Shown piece after piece: positions 17,697 to 25,952 of a stretch of 64,000 nucleotides of DNA. The DNA lies in NCBI RefSeq assembly GCF_012849095.1, contig NZ_CP051680.1, forward strand, positions 4,304,501 to 4,368,500. The letters run 5' to 3'. The translations under genes were made by a program, and so were the position numbers. The notes under the pieces are model-generated. The model was not told the DNA's origin, made no database searches, and saw only the letters and a program-made list of their open reading frames with translations. This DNA comes from Cohnella herbarum (lineage in GTDB: Bacteria; Bacillota; Bacilli; Paenibacillales; Paenibacillaceae). The first letter of the stretch is position 1, and the number at the start of each line of letters is the position of its first letter.

Positions 17697-20033
17697 TTAA
17701 TTAATCCTGTTAACGTTCCTTTGCAGGGCATATTCCTTCGGCGTAACCTTGTACTTCTTCTTGAACAGGCTGAAGAAGTAGGTTTCGTTCGTAAAGCCAA
17801 CTCTCTGAACGACTTCGTAGACGCTTAGATCCTCTTGAACGAGAAGCTCCGCTGCTTTGGACAGCCTCACGCCGTTGATCATATCCTGGATCGACAGATT
17901 CGTCGCCTCCTTGTAAATCTTGCTCAAGTTCCGGGAGGAGATCTTCATCATGGATGCGATCGAGGGCATGCTCAAGGACAAGTCCTGATAATTTTTATGA
18001 ATATATTCCGTAACCGCGTCCACGACGAAAGAATTCAGCGTATCCGTATTCTCGGCCGTTTCCTTATTCATAGAATCCTGAAGTCCGCTCCTTATGATCC
18101 GATGGATATCGGCCATCGTCTCCTTCTCCAGAATGTGGCGGCCGATCGAGGCGATCTGAAGCGAAGGCGCGGCAGGGATCTTCGCTTCTTCCAACGCTTC
18201 GATCGCCGTGTCGACCAGTCTGATGATGGAAACCAAGGCATTATGGTAATTCAGCGTCTCCATTTCGCCGAATAGATTCGCCAGCACTTCCTTCATAGCG
18301 GCGACATTGCCCGACTTGATCGTCTCCACGAGCCATTCTTCCAGTTCCTTCGAATAGCCGGATTTTTTGTTTTCGGCGTTTTTGCGAATGCGCGCGTGCG
18401 TGATGACGGAGCCGTGCCCGAGTTGCAGCCGGTACATGGCTTGATCCTGAGTCTGGTTGTATAGGGAATGCAATCCGCTAAGCGTATCGGTCCTGTCGCT
18501 GATCGAAGCCGTGAATGTGACTTTGAAAAATCTGGAGAAGTTGATCTGCGCCTCGGTCACCAGAGCTTCAAGCTCCGAAGCGTAAGAGTCGTCTTGCTCC
18601 GGAACGCTCACGATCAGCAGCACATGATCCTCCTTCATATCGATTCCTTCGTTCGGATACGTTCGGGCTACGATCTCGGAGGCGATGTTGAGCAGCGCGA
18701 ACCGGAACATTTCCTTATCCTTGGCGCTGAAAGCTTGCTGGAACTCCTTGTAATTATCGATTTTCAGCAAAGCTACCGCATAAGAGCCATCCGGGGGCAG
18801 AGAAATTCTCATTTCCTTGAACAACGCCTCAAGTTCGTTCCGAGAAATCGCAAAGCGTTCGTCGAGCAACCGGCTGAGCCAATAATGCCTCATTCTATCC
18901 TTGTTGTCGTGCTTCTCCTTATAGAACAGTTCAAGCTCTTCCATCGATTGCCGGTAGACGGCATTCAAATACGAGATCTCGTCCGTGGCTTCGTCCTCCC
19001 CCTCTCCACGGATTCGATCTCGCCTGATCGCGTTCACGAGGTTGCCGAACGGCCGATAAATCCTGCTGGTGATCAGAATCGAGATGAAGAGCGCCAGAAA
19101 CAGGGCAATGAGCGTGATGATAATAAGGCTATTACGCAAACTCGCGATGGACCGGTAGACTTCGAGGATCGGCTGCGTCTTGATCAACGTCATGCCGGCG
19201 CTCTCGACGCGCGAATACGTGACCAAATAAGGAGTTCCGCCGTGTTTGGCCTCGAAAAATCCGTCAGGGCCCGCTTCCTGATGGGCAATCTTATAGTCCT
19301 CCAGATCGGACTTCAGCAACCGCATAATCTCGCTCTCGCTCGTACCGTCGGCCAAATACTCGCCTGACTGGTCCAAGAGGAAGATACTGTCGCCCTTGCG
19401 TTTGTCGATCATATTGATCTGCCTAATGTTGTCGAGCAACCATTCGGACCTGACGTTGATGATGATAACGCCGTCCGGCTTCAGATCGTCCGCCGAAGTT
19501 TCATACATCATATAAGAAAAGACATGCTCGGGCTTGGATTGTCCGTTCACCAACTTCCTGATGTCGCGGAAGATCGGCTTCATTTTCGACGGCAACTGCT
19601 CCGAATGGTATAAGGCATCCAGCAATTGATCTTCGAAGAACAAGGGACTTCCCGCATTGTAAGTCTGGTCCAAGTTCCGGTTGTATATCGTTATGGAATG
19701 AATGTACGGATTGGTCGAAGTGATGGAACTGGTAACTTTATTCAAGCGATTGGCCACATCGACCATATTCTCCTCTTTCGCATACATCACCGCGCCTACG
19801 TCGCTGTTCAGATAGAGAGATTTGCACAAGCTGCTGATCGTATCGTCCATGAACGCCATATTATATTTCACTTGGTAAAGGATTTTCTGGTTGGAGGCAT
19901 ACTCGTTCTTCAACAGCAATTTCTGGGTGTTGATGTAGACGACCCCCGACAACGCGAGGATAATGAGCAGGATCGCGATGCTGATCCAGAGAACCATCTT
20001 GGCATAGTAAGCTTTGATCCCGAATCGCTTCAT
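17697..20033 (-). CDS. membrane-bound AraC-type sensor-regulator (YesS-like)
   Basis: 778 aa. Residues about 14-35 form helix 1 (LWISIAILLIILALSGVVYI). A roughly 270-residue extracellular sensor with dCache-like character follows, then helix 2 near 305-328 (IIITLIALFLALFISILI), a HAMP-like linker and a cytoplasmic domain of about 330 residues. The C-terminal 100 residues are an AraC DNA-binding domain: LSMPSIASMMKISSRNLSKI and YEVVQRVGFTNETYFFSLF. Such one-protein sensor-regulators in Bacillales control neighbouring polysaccharide genes in response to an extracellular sugar. GGAGGAGG precedes ATG 20033. It is likely to control the permease/mannosidase block directly downstream; the signal is unknown. 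Confidence 0.88.
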   Translation of the reverse strand: MKRFGIKAYYAKMVLWISIAILLIILALSGVVYINTQKLLLKNEYASNQKILYQVKYNMAFMDDTISSLCKSLYLNSDVGAVMYAKEENMVDVANRLNKVTSSITSTNPYIHSITIYNRNLDQTYNAGSPLFFEDQLLDALYHSEQLPSKMKPIFRDIRKLVNGQSKPEHVFSYMMYETSADDLKPDGVIIINVRSEWLLDNIRQINMIDKRKGDSIFLLDQSGEYLADGTSESEIMRLLKSDLEDYKIAHQEAGPDGFFEAKHGGTPYLVTYSRVESAGMTLIKTQPILEVYRSIASLRNSLIIITLIALFLALFISILITSRIYRPFGNLVNAIRRDRIRGEGEDEATDEISYLNAVYRQSMEELELFYKEKHDNKDRMRHYWLSRLLDERFAISRNELEALFKEMRISLPPDGSYAVALLKIDNYKEFQQAFSAKDKEMFRFALLNIASEIVARTYPNEGIDMKEDHVLLIVSVPEQDDSYASELEALVTEAQINFSRFFKVTFTASISDRTDTLSGLHSLYNQTQDQAMYRLQLGHGSVITHARIRKNAENKKSGYSKELEEWLVETIKSGNVAAMKEVLANLFGEMETLNYHNALVSIIRLVDTAIEALEEAKIPAAPSLQIASIGRHILEKETMADIHRIIRSGLQDSMNKETAENTDTLNSFVVDAVTEYIHKNYQDLSLSMPSIASMMKISSRNLSKIYKEATNLSIQDMINGVRLSKAAELLVQEDLSVYEVVQRVGFTNETYFFSLFKKKYKVTPKEYALQRNVNRIN

Positions 20034-20106
20034 GCGATTGTCCTCCTCCGATTCGTAGCAGCGTTAGCGGGAAGCTTGCGCCGCTTTGTATGAACAATGC
20101 CGAAGA

Positions 20107-20124
20107 GACTGGCATTAGCCAGTC
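20107..20124 (-). terminator. weak hairpin after the epimerase gene
   Basis: Stem GACTGGC / GCCAGTC with a four-base loop in the gap between the epimerase stop (20137) and the regulator start (20033). Few T follow, so read-through into the regulator gene is plausible. Confidence 0.4.
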
Positions 20125-20136
20125 CCTCGTGCGATC

Positions 20137-20910
20137 TTATTCCGATAGGGCCTCCAGCCGATCGGCCAGCGCGTGCAGGTTGTCCAGGCTGATCCTCACA
20201 CTGTCGAGCGCTTCGCCCTCGCAAATATCCTGTTCTACGACATACCATTCCACGCCGTTCCTCTCTCCCCATCTCAGCAGAGACTCGAAGTCGATCATTC
20301 CCGTACCGATCTCGGCATAGGCTCTTCGCCCGTCGCCCGTCATATCCTTCAAGTGCATCGTAGGCATTCGGCCGCCGTAGGGTTTTATGAACTCCGCCGG
20401 TTCATGGCCTGCTTTTTTCACCCAGTATACATCAATCTCGGCCAGCACGGCATTATCCGGCGCCGGTTCGATCAGATAACTTAGCGCATTCGTGCCGCGA
20501 ACGCTCGTATCGAACTCGAAGGCATGGTTGTGGAATCCGACCGTGAAGCCATCCGACCTCAGCTTGGAAGCCGCCGCGTTCAGTTCCTCCCTCAACCTAA
20601 CAAAGCCTTGTTCGTTGCGCCATTCATGTGGCACTGACGGACAGATCAGACGCTTCGTATGGAGCAGCGTCGCCTCCGTCACGACACTCTCCATATCCGA
20701 CCGCAATCGTTCTACCGAGACATGCATGCCGGCCGTCTTCAGTTCGGTCTCCCTCAGCACTTTGGCAATCTCCTCCGCGGAATGGCCGTGAAGGCCTGCC
20801 GTTTCTACCCCGGCCCATCCCATGCGGCCAAGCGTTCTCAGCGTGGCAGGAAAATCCCTCTCGCATTCCTTGCGAAGCGTATAAAGTTGAATCGCGAATT
20901 TACGTTTCAA
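20137..20910 (-). CDS. sugar phosphate isomerase/epimerase (TIM barrel, AP endonuclease 2 superfamily)
   Basis: About 257 aa from TTG 20910 with GAGGAGGG six bases upstream. Metal-site segments of the xylose-isomerase-like barrel are visible: GFHNHAFEF, AEIDVYWVKKAG, MHLKDM, EIGTG and VVEQD. Members isomerise or epimerise sugars, inositols and their phosphates, or act in cyclitol breakdown. It is the last gene of the oxidoreductase-esterase-unknown-epimerase block and lies 17 bases after the 818-aa gene, so it is surely co-transcribed. The exact substrate is unknown. Confidence 0.82.
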   Translation of the reverse strand: MKRKFAIQLYTLRKECERDFPATLRTLGRMGWAGVETAGLHGHSAEEIAKVLRETELKTAGMHVSVERLRSDMESVVTEATLLHTKRLICPSVPHEWRNEQGFVRLREELNAAASKLRSDGFTVGFHNHAFEFDTSVRGTNALSYLIEPAPDNAVLAEIDVYWVKKAGHEPAEFIKPYGGRMPTMHLKDMTGDGRRAYAEIGTGMIDFESLLRWGERNGVEWYVVEQDICEGEALDSVRISLDNLHALADRLEALSE

Positions 20911-20927
20911 TTCGATCCCTCCTCGGT

Positions 20928-23384
20928 TTACCAAGTCACTTCCATTTCGCCGCTAATATTCGTAATAACCAACTTGTCCCCGAATACGCAATCCTTCAGA
21001 TCCAGGTAGGCATGATCCGCTCTCACCTCGACATTTCCCGCGATCAGGCTTGCTAACGGCGGATAGATCGTAACTGTAGCCTCTCGCAGGCCGGTGACGT
21101 GGATAAAGCGTATCGAGCTTTTCCTAGGCGTAGGAACCGGCATGTATTCTCTGCAGAAGACGGTCGTCGTCTCCCGTTGATCGACGAAGATGCGGCACTC
21201 TTCATGGTACGTCCGGTCCAAGGAATAGGCGGCTGCGCCTTGTCCGGCTCTGATCGTCTGACCGGTGATTATCGGAACCCCGTCGGGGAAACGCATGCTC
21301 AGGGCAACCGAGGTGTCTTGCCGGCAACCCGTGAAATAAAATCCGTTGTCGTGGCGAGAGACGAAGAGAAGAGCCGGCTTATTCGTTTCTTCATGCTTGA
21401 TCTGATTCAGCTCATATCCGAATTCGGCGAGCAATAGCCGAACTAGAATCGAGATATCCGAGTAGCCATCCGGTTGCCGTACGGGCAGCTGCGTCACTTC
21501 CCCGCCTTCGAATGGCAATGCCCCCCGCACCCAGCCGACTTTGCCGCCGTTCCACTCCGGCAACTCCCTTGTCAATGCGAGGATTCGAACTTGATCATCC
21601 TGGGTGGCTGTCGCGCATACCTTCGTGTGCCGATCGTCCGCATCGTCTAGAATTTCGTTTAACGTGCCCCCGCCGATCAACGGATCGTGCTTGAATATCC
21701 TGGAGGCCGCGACATCGCCGAGTATCATGTCCGGCCGTAGCGTGGAAGCAAGCTCCAGTTCCCCTTCAAGACCACGAACCTGCCGGATGTTGAGCAAATC
21801 TTGCCACTGCGGATCGACAACCGCCCCGTAGATAATCGCCTTGCCGCCTTCCTGAACGAAGGAGGACAGAAGACGGGCATTCTCTCCGATAAGACCGGAA
21901 GCCGGAGCGAATACGATCGTCTCCCGCAGCTTGCTCCGCCCTTCGCCCGTCAATACCGCGAACTCGTCCGTGCTCAGTACGGTATTGAGAGGCAAGCCTT
22001 GATTGATCGCATTGCGCACGAACCACTCTTCGAAGAAAATCGTCTTCGCTTCGTTCTCCGACGCCGCGACAGCCTCATGATATTCCTTGAACGGATACAA
22101 CCAGGTCAGAATGCCCGCTTGATCGGGGAAGTCTTGAATGGCTCGGCTTAGATGGGGGATAATTTCCGCCGGACAATCCGCATTCAGCTCGCCCTTCTCC
22201 GTGTCGATCGTCAGCAGTTCGATGATACCGGGATTCTCAAGCTCAGCATCGCCGTTCATCCGGGCGACGGTCAGCGGACAATAAATGTCGTGCGGCTCTC
22301 GATCGTAGAGATCCCGCCAAGGATTCTGCCAGAACCATGGGTCGTTCGGATAGAAGCGGTACGGATACGTGTCTCCGGGCAGCACCGCGATCCTGGACAT
22401 GTGCGAGGCCATCTCCAGCCCGAAGTCGAAGTTGAGGGCCCCCCACGGCGAATTCGGCGGCGGGTACTCGATGTATTTTCTCTTGTACAGCTCCGCAAGC
22501 GGAACGAAATCTTTGGCGAGATCCATTCCCGTTCCGAAGTTGGTGCCGCGTACCTCGGTACGATATCCGGGGCATTCCCGTTTGAAGTGCTCCCAGAACG
22601 ACAACGTCCGGCCGGTCAGTTCTTCGTGATTCGCCAGCGGCATCGAAGCGCCGTCGTAATTCGCTCCCAAGTACGTCCAAGGAAAATAAGAGAAGCCGAA
22701 ACCGTTAGAGAACCAAATATAATCGAAACCGAGCTCCGGCAGGAAACTGGCGCATTGTCGTCCCAGAAACTCCCCGAAAGGCGTGCCCTCGGGAATGCCT
22801 TCCGGATAAGCCGCATACGCGATCCGATCCTCCCGCAGCTTCGACCAAGTGCAAATCACGGTGTAGTCCGCCTTTAGCGCGACCTCCTTGCCGCCAAGCT
22901 CGGCATGATTGATCTCCGGATGAAGCTTGTATTTGAAATCGGAATACGCGAATTCGGGGCCGGCGTCGAACGTGGCGCCGACTTCCATCCGGAGCCCGAA
23001 TTTCTCGGCGGCGATCCGCTTAAACGCGGCTACGATGAACCGAAGATCGGCATAGGTGATCGAACACGCATCGGGCCGGTAAAGCTTGGCCACGCGGGGA
23101 TCGTTCTTGTCCGTATGTCCGAATTTATCCTCGTTCGCAAAGCCGATATAACGTCCCCATTCGATCTCGTGGTTCCAGTTTCCGTCCCAGACGAGAATTT
23201 CGCTGCCGTCCGCCACCCACAGAAGCATCGAGCAACCGTCCGCCATTCCGATCAGAGGCATCCATTGCCGTATCGCCTCTTCGCATACCGCTTCGATAGC
23301 GGAGGGCTCCATGCTCGTAAAAGGCTTCAAACTCATCTCCAGCGTTACTCGGTTTAGCCTTTTGATCGGATTTGCTCGTTCCAT
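20928..23384 (-). CDS. large cytoplasmic protein, unrecognised; possible glycoside-hydrolase-like barrel
   Basis: About 818 aa from ATG 23384 (AAGGGA nine bases upstream); the start lies inside the end of the esterase gene. No signal peptide or membrane helix. The first 450 residues have a TIM-barrel flavour with many aromatic and acidic clusters: LLWVADGSEILVWDGNWN, RMEVGATFDAGPEFAYS, FDYIWFSNGFGFSYFPWTY, TEVRGTNFGTG, LNFDFGLEMASHMSR. Residues about 520-650 (VLSTDEFAVLTGEGRSKL, LLSSFVQEGGKAIIYG) resemble the class-I glutamine-amidotransferase-like domain of some beta-galactosidases. The C-terminus is beta-rich. I cannot place it in a known CAZy family. Position among esterase, epimerase and oxidoreductase genes points to carbohydrate breakdown. 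Confidence 0.7.
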   Translation of the reverse strand: MERANPIKRLNRVTLEMSLKPFTSMEPSAIEAVCEEAIRQWMPLIGMADGCSMLLWVADGSEILVWDGNWNHEIEWGRYIGFANEDKFGHTDKNDPRVAKLYRPDACSITYADLRFIVAAFKRIAAEKFGLRMEVGATFDAGPEFAYSDFKYKLHPEINHAELGGKEVALKADYTVICTWSKLREDRIAYAAYPEGIPEGTPFGEFLGRQCASFLPELGFDYIWFSNGFGFSYFPWTYLGANYDGASMPLANHEELTGRTLSFWEHFKRECPGYRTEVRGTNFGTGMDLAKDFVPLAELYKRKYIEYPPPNSPWGALNFDFGLEMASHMSRIAVLPGDTYPYRFYPNDPWFWQNPWRDLYDREPHDIYCPLTVARMNGDAELENPGIIELLTIDTEKGELNADCPAEIIPHLSRAIQDFPDQAGILTWLYPFKEYHEAVAASENEAKTIFFEEWFVRNAINQGLPLNTVLSTDEFAVLTGEGRSKLRETIVFAPASGLIGENARLLSSFVQEGGKAIIYGAVVDPQWQDLLNIRQVRGLEGELELASTLRPDMILGDVAASRIFKHDPLIGGGTLNEILDDADDRHTKVCATATQDDQVRILALTRELPEWNGGKVGWVRGALPFEGGEVTQLPVRQPDGYSDISILVRLLLAEFGYELNQIKHEETNKPALLFVSRHDNGFYFTGCRQDTSVALSMRFPDGVPIITGQTIRAGQGAAAYSLDRTYHEECRIFVDQRETTTVFCREYMPVPTPRKSSIRFIHVTGLREATVTIYPPLASLIAGNVEVRADHAYLDLKDCVFGDKLVITNISGEMEVTW

Positions 23385-24517
23385 TTCCCGTCGTCCCTTC
23401 CCGTTTGTTGTTCGATGACGGCATTCAGCAGCTCGGCAATGACGGGTCGAAGAGTCGTCGCCATGCGGTCGTATCCCAAGTCGGACGGATGTATGCCGTC
23501 CGTCGTGCAATCCTGGGGATCCTCGCCAAGCAGCAACGCGCCGTCGAAGAAATGAACGTTGCGATCTCCCGCCGACCGCCGCCGCTCGACCTCTTCGCGC
23601 TGAATCCGCTTGCGCTCTTCCCTACGGGAAGTCAGTTCTCCGTCGAACGCTTCTCTCGCCAGACAAATTTGCGACAGTACGAGAATCGGAACGTCGGGAT
23701 GGCGGTCGCGATAGATCCGGATAAATTCGGGCAATGACTCGGCGAGTCGCTCTGTACTCGGCGTGTTGGCTTCGTAATCCAGAATCAGCAATCCGGGCGA
23801 CTCGATCAGGCCGATCAAATGGGCGAGCTCCGGCTCCCCTTGCGCGTTGCCGGAGAATCCTAGATTCACGAATTCCAGCGGAAACATCCGGCTTAGAATA
23901 TTAGGATAAGCCATGCCTGGTCGGGTCGCGCATGCACCGTGCGTAATCGATGTTCCATAGAGGAGTACCTTCTTATCGATGGGAAAACCCGGGAAGGCTG
24001 CGATCTCCGAAGAGGAATCGACGCCGATGCTCAGTTCTTGTACTCCTTGATATAAGGGGAGATTCAGTGTAATATCTCGCATCTCCCTCGCAAGCGAATC
24101 GAACAGTACGGATTCATACTCCGCTTGGGTAAAGTCGAACCGCGAAGTATTGATATACCGCTGGTCTCCGATCGTCCCAATATAACAATCCACGCCGCAT
24201 TGACCCGTAGCGGCCATCTGATACATGCTATAGGAGTCCACTAACTTCACCCGCACGTATAGATTCGGGGAATCCGTCCGAAAACGGACTTGAACGCCGG
24301 TCGTATAATTCGCCAACCTATCCACTTCAGGCCGAATAGCATGGCTAGGATTCACGGGCAACCTACGGTAGATGCCATCCCGGTCCAGCCAAGGCAAGCC
24401 CGTCACGCGGAACGGCGCTTCCAGCGCCGACAACCATTTCAAGTCCAAACCCGATATACCGCCTATCCTCAAATTCTTGTCTGCTTGGTTCTCGTCCTTG
24501 CGACCTGCCCCGCTCAT
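23354..24517 (-). CDS. SGNH/GDSL hydrolase (carbohydrate esterase-like)
   Basis: About 387 aa from ATG 24517 (AGGAGATGACGGG upstream); longer frames run into the preceding gene. An N-terminal beta domain of about 150 residues precedes the SGNH fold. Block I is LLYGTSITHGACA (nucleophile Ser), block II/III LGFSGNAQGEPELAHL (Gly, Asn) and block V TTDGIHPSDLGYDRM (Asp, His). This arrangement matches acetyl-esterases that strip acetyl groups from oligosaccharides. No signal peptide, so it works on imported substrate. It overlaps the next gene by 31 bases and starts 11 bases after the oxidoreductase stop. Confidence 0.82.
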   Translation of the reverse strand: MSGAGRKDENQADKNLRIGGISGLDLKWLSALEAPFRVTGLPWLDRDGIYRRLPVNPSHAIRPEVDRLANYTTGVQVRFRTDSPNLYVRVKLVDSYSMYQMAATGQCGVDCYIGTIGDQRYINTSRFDFTQAEYESVLFDSLAREMRDITLNLPLYQGVQELSIGVDSSSEIAAFPGFPIDKKVLLYGTSITHGACATRPGMAYPNILSRMFPLEFVNLGFSGNAQGEPELAHLIGLIESPGLLILDYEANTPSTERLAESLPEFIRIYRDRHPDVPILVLSQICLAREAFDGELTSRREERKRIQREEVERRRSAGDRNVHFFDGALLLGEDPQDCTTDGIHPSDLGYDRMATTLRPVIAELLNAVIEQQTGRDDGKWNEQIRSKG

Positions 24518-24528
24518 CCCGTCATCTC

Positions 24529-25599
24529 CTACTTGATGGCATCCATCATCATTTTGAATATGGCTAGATCCTGCAAGTAATCTTCCGGCGTCGTCTTGGG
24601 AGGCATTCCCGCCGCGGCCACTTGGTGAAAATACTCGAGCTCGCACGTATAAGCGTCCTTGTACGTAGGGCGGACGACCGTCTCCTCCAGGCCATCCCCG
24701 AACGTCTCCCTGATCCGCAGCGTTGTCGGCAATTGCCGCAGGTAAGGCGTATCATATTGAACGAGAACCGATTTTTTCTCCCCGTACACCTCAATGTGAG
24801 CATCGAAACGTCCTTGCTGATCTACGCCGGTCTCAAAGACCGCATGATAACCATCGAACTCCAGAATCGCGGTTTTGAATCTGCCTCCGTGCGAGGATAC
24901 GACCGCCTTCACGCTTCTGGGAACTCCGAGCATCTCCCGCATCGCGGAGATATCATGACTATTCAAACCTAGCAACAGGCCGTATGCGGCATAAGTCTCG
25001 GGGGACTGGTCGCCGATGGCTTCCCTCATGAGACGGGCATTCCTCGTCTTGCGATCCTGGACGGCTTCGGCCGGGATATCGTCGAAGCGGTATACTCGAG
25101 TACCCGATTGGCTTGTGAAGAAAGCGTTCGGACCTATAATATCCCGTATCCTCGCATAATTGATTGGCCCCAGCGTCCGGACTTCTTCCAATGCCCGAAG
25201 ATAAGCCGGCGCGAACCGTCTCATGTAGCCGACCATCACATGGGCGTTCGAGGCATCCCGCGCTTGGATAATCGCTTGAACTTCCTCCTCGGTCACGCAC
25301 ATCGGCTTCTCGACGAATACGTGAATGTTTCTTTGCAATGCCGCCACGGTACAATCGGTATGGTATTCCATATTATTCAGTACGAATACGGCATCCAGTT
25401 CGGTCTGTTCGAACATCTCCGCGGCATTCGGATACAGGTTCCCGACCCGATACTTCTGTCCCATCTTCGCGAGCAGCTTCGGTGAAATATCGCAAAACGC
25501 AACCATCTCGTAAAGCTCCGGCAGCGATTCCAGAATGGGCAAATGTATGATCTGGGCTACTTCACCAACGCCGATAACGCCGACTTTCAACTTCTTCAT
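24529..25599 (-). CDS. Gfo/Idh/MocA-family NAD(P)-dependent oxidoreductase
   Basis: 356 aa. N-terminal Rossmann fold with GVIGVGEVAQ (about residues 7-16). The EKP motif in VFVEKPMCVTEEE (about 104-116) holds the nicotinamide-binding lysine. The C-terminal half is the alpha/beta substrate domain of the glucose-fructose oxidoreductase family. Such enzymes oxidise sugar hydroxyls or reduce keto groups on sugars, inositols and sugar nucleotides. It is the first gene of a four-gene minus-strand block (oxidoreductase, esterase, unknown, epimerase). GGGGAGCGCAAG precedes ATG 25599. Two palindromes upstream (25629-25680) may be operators. Confidence 0.88.
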   Translation of the reverse strand: MKKLKVGVIGVGEVAQIIHLPILESLPELYEMVAFCDISPKLLAKMGQKYRVGNLYPNAAEMFEQTELDAVFVLNNMEYHTDCTVAALQRNIHVFVEKPMCVTEEEVQAIIQARDASNAHVMVGYMRRFAPAYLRALEEVRTLGPINYARIRDIIGPNAFFTSQSGTRVYRFDDIPAEAVQDRKTRNARLMREAIGDQSPETYAAYGLLLGLNSHDISAMREMLGVPRSVKAVVSSHGGRFKTAILEFDGYHAVFETGVDQQGRFDAHIEVYGEKKSVLVQYDTPYLRQLPTTLRIRETFGDGLEETVVRPTYKDAYTCELEYFHQVAAAGMPPKTTPEDYLQDLAIFKMMMDAIK

Positions 25600-25628
25600 C
25601 TTGCGCTCCCCTTTAATCGTTTTCCTTT

Positions 25629-25680
25629 GAGCACGACGTGCTGATCAGTAACGTGAATGCCGAGCATCGTCTCGGCAACT
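25629..25680. promoter_or_regulatory. two palindromes upstream of the oxidoreductase operon
   Basis: AGCACG-A-CGTGCT (25630-25642) is a perfect 13-base dyad 31 bases before the start codon. TGCCGAG..CTCGGCA (25661-25679 region) is a second one with no T run. Both are suited to protein binding rather than termination. Which regulator binds is unknown. Confidence 0.45.
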
Positions 25681-25773
25681 TAAATCTACGCGTCGCATTC
25701 GGCCGTGTACACTTCAAATTACGTCGATTTCTTCGATAATTGGCTTCCCGATATCGAATCCATCGCTAATAAT

Positions 25774-25816
25774 AGAAAAAGACTTCTCCTGCGGCCGTTA
25801 CCGCATTCGAGAAGCC
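25774..25816 (-). terminator. terminator downstream of the SLH/Ig-repeat gene
   Basis: Stem CTTCTC..GCGG / CCGC..GAGAAG (25783-25814) followed on the minus strand by CTTTTTC. It lies about 115 bases after the SLH gene stop. The rest of the 330-base gap up to 25599 holds the palindromes noted separately and no gene. Confidence 0.75.
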
Positions 25817-25911
25817 TTTGCTTGATTATGCTTGCCGAGACGTCAGAACACTTTAATACGTCCGCCAAAGAATTCGATATGATTTTCACCTAACGTATTG
25901 AGTAGCCCCGT

Positions 25912-25952
25912 CTCGCCTCCCTGTTTCCTCTTATCCATTGATTAATCCTGCT
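25912..25952 (-). repeat. 3' end of the SLH gene, duplicated at 9760-9800
   Basis: Forty-one bases covering the last six codons, stop and 19 trailing bases of the SLH gene. An identical copy stands alone at 9760-9800. Confidence 0.85.

Noticed and set aside
23354..24646. Longer esterase start at 24646
   Set aside because: It would extend 118 bases into the oxidoreductase gene with low-complexity translation. ATG 24517 has AGGAG upstream.
25661..25679. Hairpin GCCGAG / CTCGGC as a terminator
   Set aside because: No T run on either strand, and it lies between a terminator and the start of an operon; operator is a better reading.
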